From Myroides odoratus DSM 2801 (GTDB lineage Bacteria > Bacteroidota > Bacteroidia > Flavobacteriales > Flavobacteriaceae): 64,000 nt of DNA. Both the position numbers and the translations under genes were made by a program. The stretch lies in the NCBI RefSeq assembly GCF_000243275.1, contig NZ_CM001437.1:1461100-1525099 (forward strand). Reading direction: 5' to 3'. The notes below the pieces were generated by a model, which made no database searches, was not told the origin of the DNA, and saw nothing but the letters and a program-made list of their open reading frames with translations. Positions 18,780 through 28,448 of this stretch are shown in pieces. Numbering within the stretch: position 1 is the stretch's first letter; each line of letters starts with the position of its first letter.

Positions 18780-19808
18780 TTAACCGTTCACAGTTTCCTC
18801 CATTGTAGGTCGTTTACGAGTACCAGCTATCACTTCCGTAATTAAGTTTTTTATATTTTCATTGACTTCATCCTTGGGTTCTAACACTAAGGCTTCTTCA
18901 ATCAATGCCAAGGCTTCCTCATCACGTTCTGCCAATACCAAATTCATGGCGTGATTGCCCATTAAAGCAAAATCATTGGGTTTTCGTTCCATAGACGCTG
19001 CTGAATAATACAAAGCCTTTTCCAAATCTTGTAAATGAACGGCTTCTAAAGCAGCTTCCATCGGAATAGAGTGATTCTCTTCATTAATCACAAACGCTTT
19101 TTCTAATAAGGCAAATGCTTCTTCATGACGTTCCAAGCGCTGCAATGCTTTTGCCATTAACACCATACTAGGCCAATGATCTTCGATTAACGCTAGACAT
19201 TGTTCAAAATAATGTACTGACTCTTCTAATCTTCCTTGATCTTTAGCATTTAATTCCTGCATGCGGTACCCACCTAATAGGATCAGGTCCTTTTGTTTTT
19301 CACAAGCTAGATCATAGAGGGTATTGAATTGTTCAATATGCTGTCTTTCCGCTTCGTCTGCATCAATTTGATCGTATATCGTACCATTCATCAACTGCTC
19401 AATCTCTGCAGGTAATAATTCTTTATGATACGGTGAATAAGGATTTAAAATGAAAGTAGAACCTTTAGTCATACTGAACAAATCCTGTCCCTTCAAGCTA
19501 ATGTAAGATACTTTTTCCTTCATAATATCCTGATCAAAAACGCGATTCAACGAGGTAAATACAGGAATATGCCCTCCATCAAAAGACACCAATTTGACAG
19601 TGGTATTTCCTCCGACTGTTTGCTCTCCTTCTTCCAATTCCATGCCATCTGGAGTCAACACAATCAGTTGATTCCACATCAATTTTTGATAAAAATACTT
19701 CTGTGCATCAATACTAGATGCTCCTTCTATCAAATAACGTTCTAATTCATTTTCAGGAAAAGTAGAGGGTTGTTCTTTTTTCTTTTTAAAAATATCAAAT
19801 AATTTCAT
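18780..19808 (-). CDS. SseB-like domain protein with TPR repeats
   Basis: The 342-aa protein has an N-terminal domain (about residues 18-155) resembling SseB N-terminal domains (GGHIPVFTSLNRVFD, STFILNPYSPYHKELL). A helical tetratricopeptide region follows (about 190-325, AEALLEKAFVINEE-type repeats). No signal peptide is seen. SseB-like domains are of unclear function outside Salmonella secretion and TPRs mediate protein contacts. It is monocistronic and I cannot assign a pathway. Confidence 0.75.
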   Translation of the reverse strand: MKLFDIFKKKKEQPSTFPENELERYLIEGASSIDAQKYFYQKLMWNQLIVLTPDGMELEEGEQTVGGNTTVKLVSFDGGHIPVFTSLNRVFDQDIMKEKVSYISLKGQDLFSMTKGSTFILNPYSPYHKELLPAEIEQLMNGTIYDQIDADEAERQHIEQFNTLYDLACEKQKDLILLGGYRMQELNAKDQGRLEESVHYFEQCLALIEDHWPSMVLMAKALQRLERHEEAFALLEKAFVINEENHSIPMEAALEAVHLQDLEKALYYSAASMERKPNDFALMGNHAMNLVLAERDEEALALIEEALVLEPKDEVNENIKNLITEVIAGTRKRPTMEETVNG

Positions 19809-19960
19809 TTACTTTCTTTTATACTTATTTCATTGGCGTTCAGCACTCTTCTATATTCATAAACTGAATAACATTGAGTGTTTAGCTATAACCACTAAAG
19901 ATACAACACTTTTAATCTTCCTTCCAAATGCTCTCCTATCCTCCTACTTTCACTGTTATT

Positions 19961-20530
19961 TTATTCACGCTTCCTTTTTTTCGCTGCAGACATCGTCTTA
20001 AAATTAGCTGCGGATTTCATTCTCAACTGAACAACAGCCGTAACTTCTTTTAAATCCAACTGATCCAAAGGAACAACGGCGTAATCCACAATATAATTTT
20101 GATCCAATAGCACCCAATTGGGCTGCGTATTCAACACCACTCCATCAATCATAAAAATCAATTTTCCTTTGTAGCTGATATTTTGTTTGGCCCACTGTTC
20201 CAAGACCACTAAATTCGATTTATGCCCTTCTTTCAGTGGAAGGGTAATCTTCTTGTCATAGGTAGTCGTTCCAACTGGAAAAAGACCTTCTTCTACTTTG
20301 ATGCTAGCAAAACTCTTTGGGTTTATGCCCAATAAACTATATCCACCATACAGTTGGTTTTCCACTTCAATTGCAAAATTGTAATGCAACTTATCGATGT
20401 CTTGAAGCCCAACCTTGGTTGGCATTGCAGCCGATAAATCTGTTTTTTGTTTCGTTTGTGCAGCAGTTGTTGTGCTCCATAACCCGAGGCAAACCATACC
20501 CAAAACCCAAAATGTTCGATATACTTTCAT
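19961..20530 (-). CDS. Secreted hypothetical protein
   Basis: The 189-aa protein has a clear signal peptide (about residues 1-24, ending TTAAQ). The mature part looks like one or two small beta domains (VAVPLDQLDLKEVTAVVQL near the end, and GKLIFMIDGVVLN). It ends in a basic tail, AAKKRKRE. I do not recognise a family. It may be a periplasmic protein of the TonB-plug-like or carboxypeptidase-regulatory-like kind, but that is weak. It is separated from the ABC-F gene downstream by a terminator. Confidence 0.65.
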   Translation of the reverse strand: MKVYRTFWVLGMVCLGLWSTTTAAQTKQKTDLSAAMPTKVGLQDIDKLHYNFAIEVENQLYGGYSLLGINPKSFASIKVEEGLFPVGTTTYDKKITLPLKEGHKSNLVVLEQWAKQNISYKGKLIFMIDGVVLNTQPNWVLLDQNYIVDYAVVPLDQLDLKEVTAVVQLRMKSAANFKTMSAAKKRKRE

Positions 20531-20582
20531 TGTATTTTTTTATTAAATGTAAGCAAAAACTACTGATCTTAAACTGAGGGCA

Positions 20583-20615
20583 TAAAAAAAAGGTTTGTGT
20601 AAACCACACAAACCT
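20583..20615 (-). terminator. Terminator upstream of the ABC-F gene end region
   Basis: The stem AGGTTTGTGT/ACACAAACCT (20591-20614) is followed on the minus strand by eight T. It terminates the ABC-F transcript, whose stop is at 20629. Confidence 0.8.
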
Positions 20616-20628
20616 TCTCTATATTCAT

Positions 20629-22548
20629 TTACATCAACTCTGCAGCTACATCTTCCCATTCCTGCATCAATGCTTCTATTTTCTTTTTGTTCTGCTCATA
20701 GGCTTTAAAAAAGCTCTCATCTTGCATCAGTTTTTCATAATCAACGGCTAATCGTTCGTCGTCTTTAGCGACTTTCTTTTCAAGCTCATTGATTTCACTT
20801 TCTATTTTACTCAATCTATTTTGAAGCGTTTTTTGCTTCTTCTGATCTTCGTATGATAAAGCTTCGACTTTCTTTACCTCGACCTTAACTTCAACTTGAG
20901 GCTCTTTCTTCTCACTTTTCTTTTCGATTTCACGCATATTTTGCGCTTTGCGTTCTTCTAAGAAATAGTTGATATCCCCCAAATATTCTTTAATCTTTTG
21001 ATCTTTGAATTCATAAACCAAATTAGTTAATCCCTGTAAGAAATCACGGTCGTGTGAAACCAAAATCAAGGTACCTTTAAAGTTTAGTAACGCCTGTTTC
21101 AACACATTCTTCGATTTTATATCCAAGTGGTTGGTCGGCTCATCCATCAGCAAGACATTGATAGGCGAAAGTAGCATACGACATAAAGCCAAGCGATTTC
21201 GCTCTCCTCCAGATAGCACTTTTACTTTCTTCTCTACATCATCCCCTCTAAATAAGAAAGCACCTAACATATCGCGTACTTTTACGCGATTTCCATCTGT
21301 TGCAGCGTCTAACATCGTATCTAAAAGGGTTTTCTCTCCATCTAGATAGTCCGCTTGATTCTGAGCGAAATATCCAATTTGAACATTATGTCCTAATTTA
21401 ATTGTTCCGTCATATTCAAACTCTTTCATCACGGCTTTAATCAACGTAGATTTTCCTTGTCCATTTTGTCCAACAAACGCAATTTTACTTCCACGTTCAA
21501 TTAAAAAATCAACATCTTTAAAAATGACCTTATCACCAAAGCGCTTGGTAACTCCTTCCATTTCCAATACAACCTTACCAGGATCAATGCTCACAGGAAA
21601 CGAAATATTCATTACAGCATTATCATCTTCATCAACCTCAATACGCTCAACCTTGTCTAATTTCTTAATTAGCGATTGTGCCATTGCTGCTTTGGAAGCT
21701 TTGTAACGGAAACGCTCAATGAGCTTCTCAGTCTCCTCTATTTTTTTTGCTTGATTTTTTTGAGTCGCTAATTGCATTTCACGCAATTCTTCGCGCAACA
21801 ACAAATAAGCAGAATACGGTTTATCAAAATCGTAAATCTTACCTAATGATATTTCAATAGTGCGATTCGTCACGTTATCTAAGAACATTTTATCGTGGGA
21901 AATAATCACCACGGCTCCTGGATAACTTCTTAGAAATTGCTCTAACCAAATGATACTTTCAATATCCAAGTGGTTGGTCGGCTCATCGAGTAAAAGCACA
22001 TCATTATCTTGTAATAACAATTTTGCTAATTCAATTCGCATACGCCATCCTCCAGAAAAAGTATCTGTAAGATTCTCAAAATCTTCGCGTTTAAATCCTA
22101 ATCCTTGTAAGATACGCTCTGTATTACCCACGTAATTATATCCACCGATAATTTCATAACGATGCGTTAAGTCGCTTAGTTTTTCAATTAATTCCGAATA
22201 TGATTCTGACTCGTAATCGGTGCGTTCAGTTAATTCTTTATTCACGCGATCTAATGCCGCTTCTACTTCTTTAATTTCAACAAAGGCTTGGTAGGCTTCT
22301 TCTAGTACCGTTCTTCCAGGAGTAAAATCAATATCCTGACGTAAAAACCCAATTTTAAGCTCTTTCTCCATGGCGATACTTCCTGTATCTGGTTCCATAT
22401 CGCGGGATAAAAGTTTCAACATCGTTGACTTTCCAGCTCCATTTTTCCCAACCAAACCAACACGATCACCAGCCCCAATTTTGAATGTTACGTTTTCAAA
22501 TAAATATTCTCCTGCAAACGAAACAGACAAATTATGTATATTCAACAT
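20629..22548 (-). CDS. ABC-F family ATPase
   Basis: The 639-aa soluble protein has two ABC domains and no membrane segments. The Walker A motifs are GKNGAGKST and GQNGQGKST. The signatures are FSGGWRMR and LSGGERNR, each with LLLDEPTNHLD or LLMDEPTNHLD. Between them lies the linker with the arm region (LLREELREMQLATQKNQAKK). A C-terminal coiled coil of about 100 residues is like that of Uup/YheS. ABC-F proteins act on the ribosome; the subfamily is not fixed. The gene overlaps none, with 5 nt to the FAD oxidoreductase upstream. Confidence 0.95.
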   Translation of the reverse strand: MLNIHNLSVSFAGEYLFENVTFKIGAGDRVGLVGKNGAGKSTMLKLLSRDMEPDTGSIAMEKELKIGFLRQDIDFTPGRTVLEEAYQAFVEIKEVEAALDRVNKELTERTDYESESYSELIEKLSDLTHRYEIIGGYNYVGNTERILQGLGFKREDFENLTDTFSGGWRMRIELAKLLLQDNDVLLLDEPTNHLDIESIIWLEQFLRSYPGAVVIISHDKMFLDNVTNRTIEISLGKIYDFDKPYSAYLLLREELREMQLATQKNQAKKIEETEKLIERFRYKASKAAMAQSLIKKLDKVERIEVDEDDNAVMNISFPVSIDPGKVVLEMEGVTKRFGDKVIFKDVDFLIERGSKIAFVGQNGQGKSTLIKAVMKEFEYDGTIKLGHNVQIGYFAQNQADYLDGEKTLLDTMLDAATDGNRVKVRDMLGAFLFRGDDVEKKVKVLSGGERNRLALCRMLLSPINVLLMDEPTNHLDIKSKNVLKQALLNFKGTLILVSHDRDFLQGLTNLVYEFKDQKIKEYLGDINYFLEERKAQNMREIEKKSEKKEPQVEVKVEVKKVEALSYEDQKKQKTLQNRLSKIESEINELEKKVAKDDERLAVDYEKLMQDESFFKAYEQNKKKIEALMQEWEDVAAELM

Positions 22549-22553
22549 AAATA

Positions 22554-23609
22554 CTACTTCTTTAATTTAAACTTTTTGTAGCGATGAATCGATATATTCT
22601 CCTCCAACGCTATGTTATTTTCAATATAATTATACAGCTGTTCAGCCAAATAAGGTGCGAGTAAAACCCCTCGTGTTCCCAATCCATTCAATACAAAAAT
22701 ACGATCTGACTCTAAACTTCTACCTAATAAAGGACGGCGATCTTTCACCGTAGGACGAATCCCCGCAATGTGTTCTATTATTTCAAAATCTAAATCAATA
22801 AAACTCTTCAATCCTTCGATTAGTTCTTCTCTTCCTTCTTTTGTAGGAACATCTGTTTTATCCTCCCAGTTATATGTAGCGCCTAGTTTGTATTTATCCT
22901 CTCCAATCGGAATCAAAAATACACCTGCTTTCAACATAAAATCACATTTCAAACCTGGAATTTTAACAATCATCAGCTCTCCTTTTGTTCCATCCAAGGG
23001 CAATTCTTTAAAAAAGGGATTTTGCAATAGACCAAAACCTTCTGCAAATACAATGCGCCCAGCTTCTATCCCTTTATATGAAATACCATTTTCATGATAT
23101 ACCAACTGGTCGTAATCAAAAGTTTCCTTTTTGTAACATCCAATTTGTGTCAAATAACGGCGATAAGCAGGAATTAAATCATCTGTTTCCAGATACCCTG
23201 TTTCCTTTACTTTTCCTAAACCGAAGGACAAATCTACTCCATCTAGTTGCATCTTTATAATTTCGGGCGATAAAAAGGTATTTAAATTTGGTCGATCAGC
23301 TGCTTGAAACCAATTATTCTGTTCTTCAATAGAAGCGAGACGACGGTATAAGTCCATTGGATACCAGCATTTCACTTGTAATTTTGCTTCTAAGGCAGGA
23401 TAAAACACTTCAGCTATAGTCAATTGTTCCTTCACTTTCCAAACATCCGTAAAGCGTTTGAGTACAACAGGATTGTACATACCTCCTGCAATTAACGAAG
23501 AAGAACGTTCTTCTGAATCAATCACAACAAACGTTTTTCCTTCTTGAGCCAACTTTTCAGTAAATGCAATGCCCGCTAATCCCGTTCCTACAACAATATA
23601 ATCCACCAT
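22554..23609 (-). CDS. FAD-dependent oxidoreductase (DAO family)
   Basis: The start is set at ATG 23609 (351 aa, MVDYIVVGTGLAGIAF). An upstream in-frame ATG at 23621 sits against the gldN terminator stem. The Rossmann motif VGTGLAG binds FAD. The C-terminal part carries IAGIRPTVKDRRPLLG and FVLNGLGTRGVLLAPYLAEQL, typical of glycine-oxidase/MnmC-type DAO proteins. The substrate is unknown; a glycine oxidase or MnmC-like role is possible. It lies just downstream of gldKLMN, separated by a terminator, and upstream of the ABC-F gene. Confidence 0.85.
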   Translation of the reverse strand: MVDYIVVGTGLAGIAFTEKLAQEGKTFVVIDSEERSSSLIAGGMYNPVVLKRFTDVWKVKEQLTIAEVFYPALEAKLQVKCWYPMDLYRRLASIEEQNNWFQAADRPNLNTFLSPEIIKMQLDGVDLSFGLGKVKETGYLETDDLIPAYRRYLTQIGCYKKETFDYDQLVYHENGISYKGIEAGRIVFAEGFGLLQNPFFKELPLDGTKGELMIVKIPGLKCDFMLKAGVFLIPIGEDKYKLGATYNWEDKTDVPTKEGREELIEGLKSFIDLDFEIIEHIAGIRPTVKDRRPLLGRSLESDRIFVLNGLGTRGVLLAPYLAEQLYNYIENNIALEENISIHRYKKFKLKK

Positions 23610-23621
23610 AATTGAAATCAT

Positions 23622-23660
23622 AAAAAAAGCTCTTATCTAATTTAGATAAGAGCTTTATAA
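23622..23660 (-). terminator. Terminator of the gldKLMN operon
   Basis: A long stem (AAAGCTCTTATCTAA arms) in the space between gldN and the FAD oxidoreductase. It is followed on the minus strand by seven T. Confidence 0.85.
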
Positions 23661-23676
23661 ATTAGTAATTACAAAA

Positions 23677-24573
23677 TTAGTAATTCCATAAATCATCTTC
23701 AAGGTTTCTGATCAATTCTTTGATGCGTTCGCCTTCAAATAATTGACTTAACTCTCCACCTTTGATGTAATCGTTAATACGAGAATCTCCATATTGATTA
23801 TCTGCTTTGTAAATCGTAGAGCTAAAGCGTCTAGCGTTTAACAAATGATCAAAGTTCATAGGATTCATTGGGTTTTTAGAGTTAAATACCTGAGCATCGA
23901 ACAAAGTAGTTCTAGCATCTGGGAAGAAAATCCAGAAAAGCTCTACTGCGTTTTCTACATCCGCTCCTTTCGTGTATAAGTCAACTACTACTGGAGCAAT
24001 TCCTAATAAACGATATTTTAACTGTCCCTCATTGCGGTCAAAAAACCACAATCCCAACACGTGATACGATTTTACATCAGATGGACGTAATTCAATACGT
24101 TGAATATATTCCTCTGGAATTTTTTCACCAGCATTATAGTATTCAATACCAGCATCTGTAGTATCAACTTTCACGAAAGATGTTTCAAGTTCCTTTAATG
24201 TTCTTTTTCTTTTAAAGTCACTATCATCGTATACTTCTGTGATAGTTCCAGACTTAATACCATCAATCAAAGCTTGGAACATTGATTTTCTTCCATCTCC
24301 AGATACCTCTTCGATTGGATAGTAATAAGACTCATTAGCTTTCTCTTCAAGAGAAATGTTTTCCCATACTTTAATACCAAATAGGATATCCTTATCTGCT
24401 ACATACCCGTATGGAATTGGTCCTTCGCTTTGTACGTATATATCTTGAATACTTTTCATTCCAATTTCCTCAGCAGACTTAGCATTTAATAAGTTGCTTT
24501 GTGCAAATGATTGCAATGAGAATATTGAAAATGCTACAAATAGTGAAATTTTTTTCCAGTTCATATTATTCAA
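23677..24573 (-). CDS. gldN: Gliding motility / type IX secretion protein GldN
   Basis: The 298-aa periplasmic protein has a signal peptide (about residues 1-24). It shows the GldN/PorN core: DILFGIKVWENISLEEKANESYYYPI and the RRFSSTIYKADNQYGDSRI region. GldN associates with the GldK ring and is a core type IX secretion component in Flavobacterium johnsoniae. It is the last gene of gldKLMN, 27 nt after gldM. Only one copy is seen; F. johnsoniae also has a gldN paralogue (gldO), which is not in this window. Confidence 0.97.
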   Translation of the reverse strand: MNNMNWKKISLFVAFSIFSLQSFAQSNLLNAKSAEEIGMKSIQDIYVQSEGPIPYGYVADKDILFGIKVWENISLEEKANESYYYPIEEVSGDGRKSMFQALIDGIKSGTITEVYDDSDFKRKRTLKELETSFVKVDTTDAGIEYYNAGEKIPEEYIQRIELRPSDVKSYHVLGLWFFDRNEGQLKYRLLGIAPVVVDLYTKGADVENAVELFWIFFPDARTTLFDAQVFNSKNPMNPMNFDHLLNARRFSSTIYKADNQYGDSRINDYIKGGELSQLFEGERIKELIRNLEDDLWNY

Positions 24574-24600
24574 AGTTTTCTTCTTTTATTTATTTCGAAA

Positions 24601-26166
24601 TTACATGATTTCGAATGTACAAGGTGCTGTTTTCTTCAATGCATAATCACTTGCACCGTCTAAACGTACCTTGATATCAGAAATAACAACCACATCTCCT
24701 AGTCTTGCTTTAGAAATCGCAGCTTTCGCTCTGTCATTCATTCTATTCCCTTGAACTACCACAGATGGTTGTCCTGGAACTTGCAATACAAATCCTGTAA
24801 CTGTTAAACCTAATTCAAAATCAAAATCTTCTAATTTTGCACCGATGGTAACTACTTCTAAGTTAGACTTAGGTCCTTTCGCAGCGTATTCACCACGAAC
24901 TGTACCACGAGGTGCAGGAATATCTTTAATTCTAAATACTTTTTTATCGCTTACAGATGTTCCGTCAGGTAATTTTCCATTTACGTTAATTGTAACTTCT
25001 CTACCTGCTTGTGGACGCATGTTATATTGTCCTGCTTTTCCTCCTTTAGATAAACCAGGAGCAGAAGCTACTACTTTATCATCAGAAATACCAGCGAAAG
25101 AGATTGTCATTGGGTTTGTTACCCCACGATACACCACGTTCATTTTATCTGCAGAGATATTCGCTGAATTTGGTTTTGGTACAACAACATAGTTTCCTTT
25201 GATGTCGATTTCAACTGGTTTTCCGTCTTCCATGAATGTAAATTTACCTTTTACATCATGCTCACCAACGTTACCTGTTCCAAAGCTCAAATTTACTTGT
25301 CCATCTTCTAAAGCTTTTGATAAATCAACTTTTTGTCCGTTTACAATTACTTCCGTAGGAACTGTAGATTTATCATAGCGTCCTAATACCACTTTACCTT
25401 TAAACTGTTCTCCAGCAAAGAAAGCTGATTTTTCAGGAATAACGATAGCTGCATAGTTACGCATTGAAGCCGCTTGACTCAATGTATTTCCTAATAAGCT
25501 ATTGTAAATTTCGTGCTCAATAACCATTGCATCATTCTGCATCGTAGATAATTTCGTTAACGATGCAATTGCTGGAAATCCTTGGAAGTTGTAATTTAAA
25601 TAAGGCTTTACAATTCCTTCTCCATCTTTCACATCAGAAATATCAAATCTATTTTGCAAATCTACAACAATTGGTTGAAACTTAACGTCTTCACCTACTA
25701 TACCTAAAATAGCACTTTTGTATTTTTCAATTGCTCCAATAAACTCTTCTCCTTGTGTAGAGTATTTATCACCACTAAACCAAGCTTGATCAATTACGTC
25801 ACCTTTCTCCATACGTTCCGCTGGTAATTTACCATCAATACGTTGTGCTTCTAATGGATCTGTAATTTGTTTTTTAACTGTAGCAACGTAATCGTAAAAC
25901 TCTTTCGTTACAGCCGCTACTTGCTTAGCTTTCTTATAAGGCTCGCCAAAACGAGTTGGATCATCCGCCGATTTAGCTTCTAAACCTCCTAATAATCTGT
26001 CATTATTGTCTATCGCCGAAACGTTCGCCGATTCAAATTTATCGTTTACCATACCAAAAGCTGATAAAACCTCCTTTGACATCTGAAGTGCCATCATCGC
26101 GATGAACACAAGATACATAAGGTTAATCATCCTTTGCCTAGGCGTCAATTTTGCTCCTCCTGCCAT
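24601..26166 (-). CDS. gldM: Gliding motility / type IX secretion protein GldM
   Basis: The 521-aa inner-membrane protein has one N-terminal transmembrane helix (about residues 14-34, MINLMYLVFIAMMALQMS). The large periplasmic part consists of helical D1 and beta-rich D2-D4 domains. GldM pairs with GldL to form the proton-driven motor that powers gliding and type IX secretion. Length and order are canonical. It sits 26 nt after gldL. Confidence 0.97.
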   Translation of the reverse strand: MAGGAKLTPRQRMINLMYLVFIAMMALQMSKEVLSAFGMVNDKFESANVSAIDNNDRLLGGLEAKSADDPTRFGEPYKKAKQVAAVTKEFYDYVATVKKQITDPLEAQRIDGKLPAERMEKGDVIDQAWFSGDKYSTQGEEFIGAIEKYKSAILGIVGEDVKFQPIVVDLQNRFDISDVKDGEGIVKPYLNYNFQGFPAIASLTKLSTMQNDAMVIEHEIYNSLLGNTLSQAASMRNYAAIVIPEKSAFFAGEQFKGKVVLGRYDKSTVPTEVIVNGQKVDLSKALEDGQVNLSFGTGNVGEHDVKGKFTFMEDGKPVEIDIKGNYVVVPKPNSANISADKMNVVYRGVTNPMTISFAGISDDKVVASAPGLSKGGKAGQYNMRPQAGREVTINVNGKLPDGTSVSDKKVFRIKDIPAPRGTVRGEYAAKGPKSNLEVVTIGAKLEDFDFELGLTVTGFVLQVPGQPSVVVQGNRMNDRAKAAISKARLGDVVVISDIKVRLDGASDYALKKTAPCTFEIM

Positions 26167-26192
26167 TATTTATAACTTTATCTGATTATAAA

Positions 26193-26864
26193 TTAATTAG
26201 CACCACGGTTTCCCATTGCAGAAAGCATTCCTCCATAAACAGTGTTTAATGAAGACAAGTTGCTTGTTAAAGCAGACATTTGCTCTTTTAATTTGATGTT
26301 ATTTTCGGCAACTTCTTTATTGATTTCAGCGTTACGAGTAGCACTTTCCAATTGTACTTTATACATTGAGTTTAAAGATTCCAATTGAGCAGCAGCCATT
26401 GACATTTCTTCCGCATATTTTCTAGTAGAAGCTACAGAGTCAACTGTTGGAGCAATCTCTTTTGATGCTGCTTCAAAGTTTCTGATACTTTTACTTAAAC
26501 TATTCATTAACTCACCGTCAATTTTCGCTTCTTTCAATAAATCATCTAATTTTTTAGATAACATACCTTGTTCTTCTGTTGTTCCACCGCCAACAAATCC
26601 TACAGCACTACCACCACCTCTAACTTGCTTTGGCTCTCCTCCTTTTAATTCTGGATACACTTTAGACCAATCTAACTCGTCATCAACTGGTTCAAAAGCA
26701 GATATCGCAAAAATAAGAGCTTCTACAACCAATCCTAAAGTTAGCATATTATTTCCATTAATTGGACCTAACTCCATGTGCGTAATCTTAAATAATGCAC
26801 CGATAATTACAACTGAAGCCCCCATTCCATAACAGAAGTTCATTACTTTTTTAGGTATTGCCAT
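26193..26864 (-). CDS. gldL: Gliding motility / type IX secretion motor protein GldL
   Basis: The 223-aa protein has two N-terminal transmembrane helices (about residues 9-29 and 40-58) and a long cytoplasmic helical tail. Residues that correspond by motif to the proton-coupling glutamates known in F. johnsoniae GldL are present at E48 and E58 (VVEALIFAISAFEP). H29 in FKITHM is also kept. GldL pentamers surround a GldM dimer and convert proton flow into rotation. It lies 56 nt after gldK. Confidence 0.97.
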   Translation of the reverse strand: MAIPKKVMNFCYGMGASVVIIGALFKITHMELGPINGNNMLTLGLVVEALIFAISAFEPVDDELDWSKVYPELKGGEPKQVRGGGSAVGFVGGGTTEEQGMLSKKLDDLLKEAKIDGELMNSLSKSIRNFEAASKEIAPTVDSVASTRKYAEEMSMAAAQLESLNSMYKVQLESATRNAEINKEVAENNIKLKEQMSALTSNLSSLNTVYGGMLSAMGNRGAN

Positions 26865-26919
26865 AATTTTTTAATTGTTTTAATTGTTTGTCTATAATCT
26901 ATAATTGTTTTGGTTCTGG

Positions 26920-28320
26920 TTATTTAGCCATTTTAGACGCGTTGCTTCTTGACATAGATCCTGAAACAGATTGTACTGTTCTAAATCCGATGTATGATCT
27001 AGCAGAATCTGCGTATTCTGAATCACGTGTAGCAACTTGTAACATATAAGCTGGGTCTCTCCAAGATCCCCCTCTAACTACTTTTAATGGCGTATCTGAT
27101 CTTCTGTTTTTTGGTTTTAAGCTTGACATGAAATCATATGATGATGAATCATACGGTGAACTTGTCCACTCTGCAACGTTTCCAGACATATTGTATAAAT
27201 TATATCCGTTTGGTGGATAAGCACGTGCTTCAGCTGTATAAGTAGCTCCATCCGCTGCATAGTCAAAACGGCTAGGTTTGAAGTTTGCCATAAAACAACC
27301 TTTTTCATCCGTTGTATATGGGCCTCCCCAAGGATACATAGCTCCTTCTAAACCACCTCTAGCTGCAAATTCCCATTCGCTTTCCATTGGTAATCGGTAC
27401 TCATGTACTTCAGAAGGTAAACGTTTTGAACGTAAGAATGTGTTTTTATATAACGTTCTCCATGCTGCAAACGCTCTAGCTTGATTCCAGTTTACACCCA
27501 CAACAGGATATTCACCAAAAGCTTCGTGCCAGAAATAATCATTGTGCATTGGCTCGTTATAAGAGTATTGGAATTCTTTAATCCAACGTGTTGTATCAGG
27601 ATAGATTAATAACGTTTCCGTTTTTAAATGTCTGCTACGTTTTCCACGAGGATCAACTCCTTTATCTTTCATTGCTCCTTCTAAATCCACATACGTGTAT
27701 TTGAATTTAATTTTAGAAGCATCGAACATACCTAATCCGTTATATGTTTCAGAAGCTGGAATGTATAAAGAGTCCATTACTTCAACATAATATTCGTCTG
27801 GGTAACGATCTACCGATACAGGTAAGTTCACTTTTTTATTCAATCTTCTACCTGCATACATATCATCGCTGCTATCCATGCTGTAGTAGTTTTCGTACAT
27901 ATATCTTTGATAAGGCGTCATACGATCTAGATTTTCTTCATTATCTAAAAATGCATAAGCACCAATTCCACCACCATCTGGAGTCAATCCCATATCATCT
28001 GCAGCAATAGCTAAACGAGTTCGGATAACCGAATCCTTTACCCAATCCACAAATTTTCTGTACTGGTTGTTTGTAACGGCAGTCTCATCCATGTAGAATG
28101 AACCAACAGTTACCGTTTTTGTTGGAGCATCCTGTGCACCAAGGAAATCTTCGTTTGATTGTCCCATTGTAAAAGTTCCACCTGGAACCAAAGACATACC
28201 ATGAGGCTTCGTAGTTGACCATCTCTTACCTTCTACTCCGCCTAACAACTCACCTCGATCTCCAGTACCACAGCTGCATACCAAAGCTAAAACTGCTCCT
28301 AACGTAATGATCTTCTTCAT
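26920..28320 (-). CDS. gldK: Gliding motility / type IX secretion lipoprotein GldK
   Basis: The 466-aa outer-membrane lipoprotein has a lipobox VCSC at about residues 14-17. It has a formylglycine-generating-enzyme-like (sulfatase-modifying) domain: VPGGTFTMGQSNEDF, YMDETAVTNNQYRKFVDW, NMSGNVAEWTSSPYD and VVRGGSW. GldK forms part of the periplasmic ring of the type IX secretion system with GldN; the FGE fold there is not known to be catalytic. It is the first gene of gldKLMN. A TAGCTTTG -7 box lies at 28391-28398. Confidence 0.97.
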   Translation of the reverse strand: MKKIITLGAVLALVCSCGTGDRGELLGGVEGKRWSTTKPHGMSLVPGGTFTMGQSNEDFLGAQDAPTKTVTVGSFYMDETAVTNNQYRKFVDWVKDSVIRTRLAIAADDMGLTPDGGGIGAYAFLDNEENLDRMTPYQRYMYENYYSMDSSDDMYAGRRLNKKVNLPVSVDRYPDEYYVEVMDSLYIPASETYNGLGMFDASKIKFKYTYVDLEGAMKDKGVDPRGKRSRHLKTETLLIYPDTTRWIKEFQYSYNEPMHNDYFWHEAFGEYPVVGVNWNQARAFAAWRTLYKNTFLRSKRLPSEVHEYRLPMESEWEFAARGGLEGAMYPWGGPYTTDEKGCFMANFKPSRFDYAADGATYTAEARAYPPNGYNLYNMSGNVAEWTSSPYDSSSYDFMSSLKPKNRRSDTPLKVVRGGSWRDPAYMLQVATRDSEYADSARSYIGFRTVQSVSGSMSRSNASKMAK

Positions 28321-28390
28321 ATATTATTTAGGTTTTCTTATATACTTCTTAAAAATGTAAACGTATTCAATTATTTTTAATTTTCAAAAA

Positions 28391-28398
28391 CAAAGCTA
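28391..28398 (-). promoter_or_regulatory. -7 box of the gldKLMN operon
   Basis: The minus strand reads TAGCTTTG (TAnnTTTG), giving a 5' leader of about 60 nt before gldK. Confidence 0.6.
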
Positions 28399-28415
28399 AA
28401 AAAAATTTAGTTTAT

Positions 28416-28439
28416 ATTTAACATATGTAAATGTTAAAT
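28416..28439. promoter_or_regulatory. Operator-like palindrome upstream of gldK
   Basis: The inverted repeat ATTTAACAT-ATGTAA-ATGTTAAAT is perfect. It lies 10 nt after the stop of the ureohydrolase gene and 18 nt upstream of the gldK -7 box. It lacks an immediate T run, so it is either an operator or a weak AT-rich terminator. Confidence 0.45.
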
Positions 28440-28448
28440 TTTTCAAGC

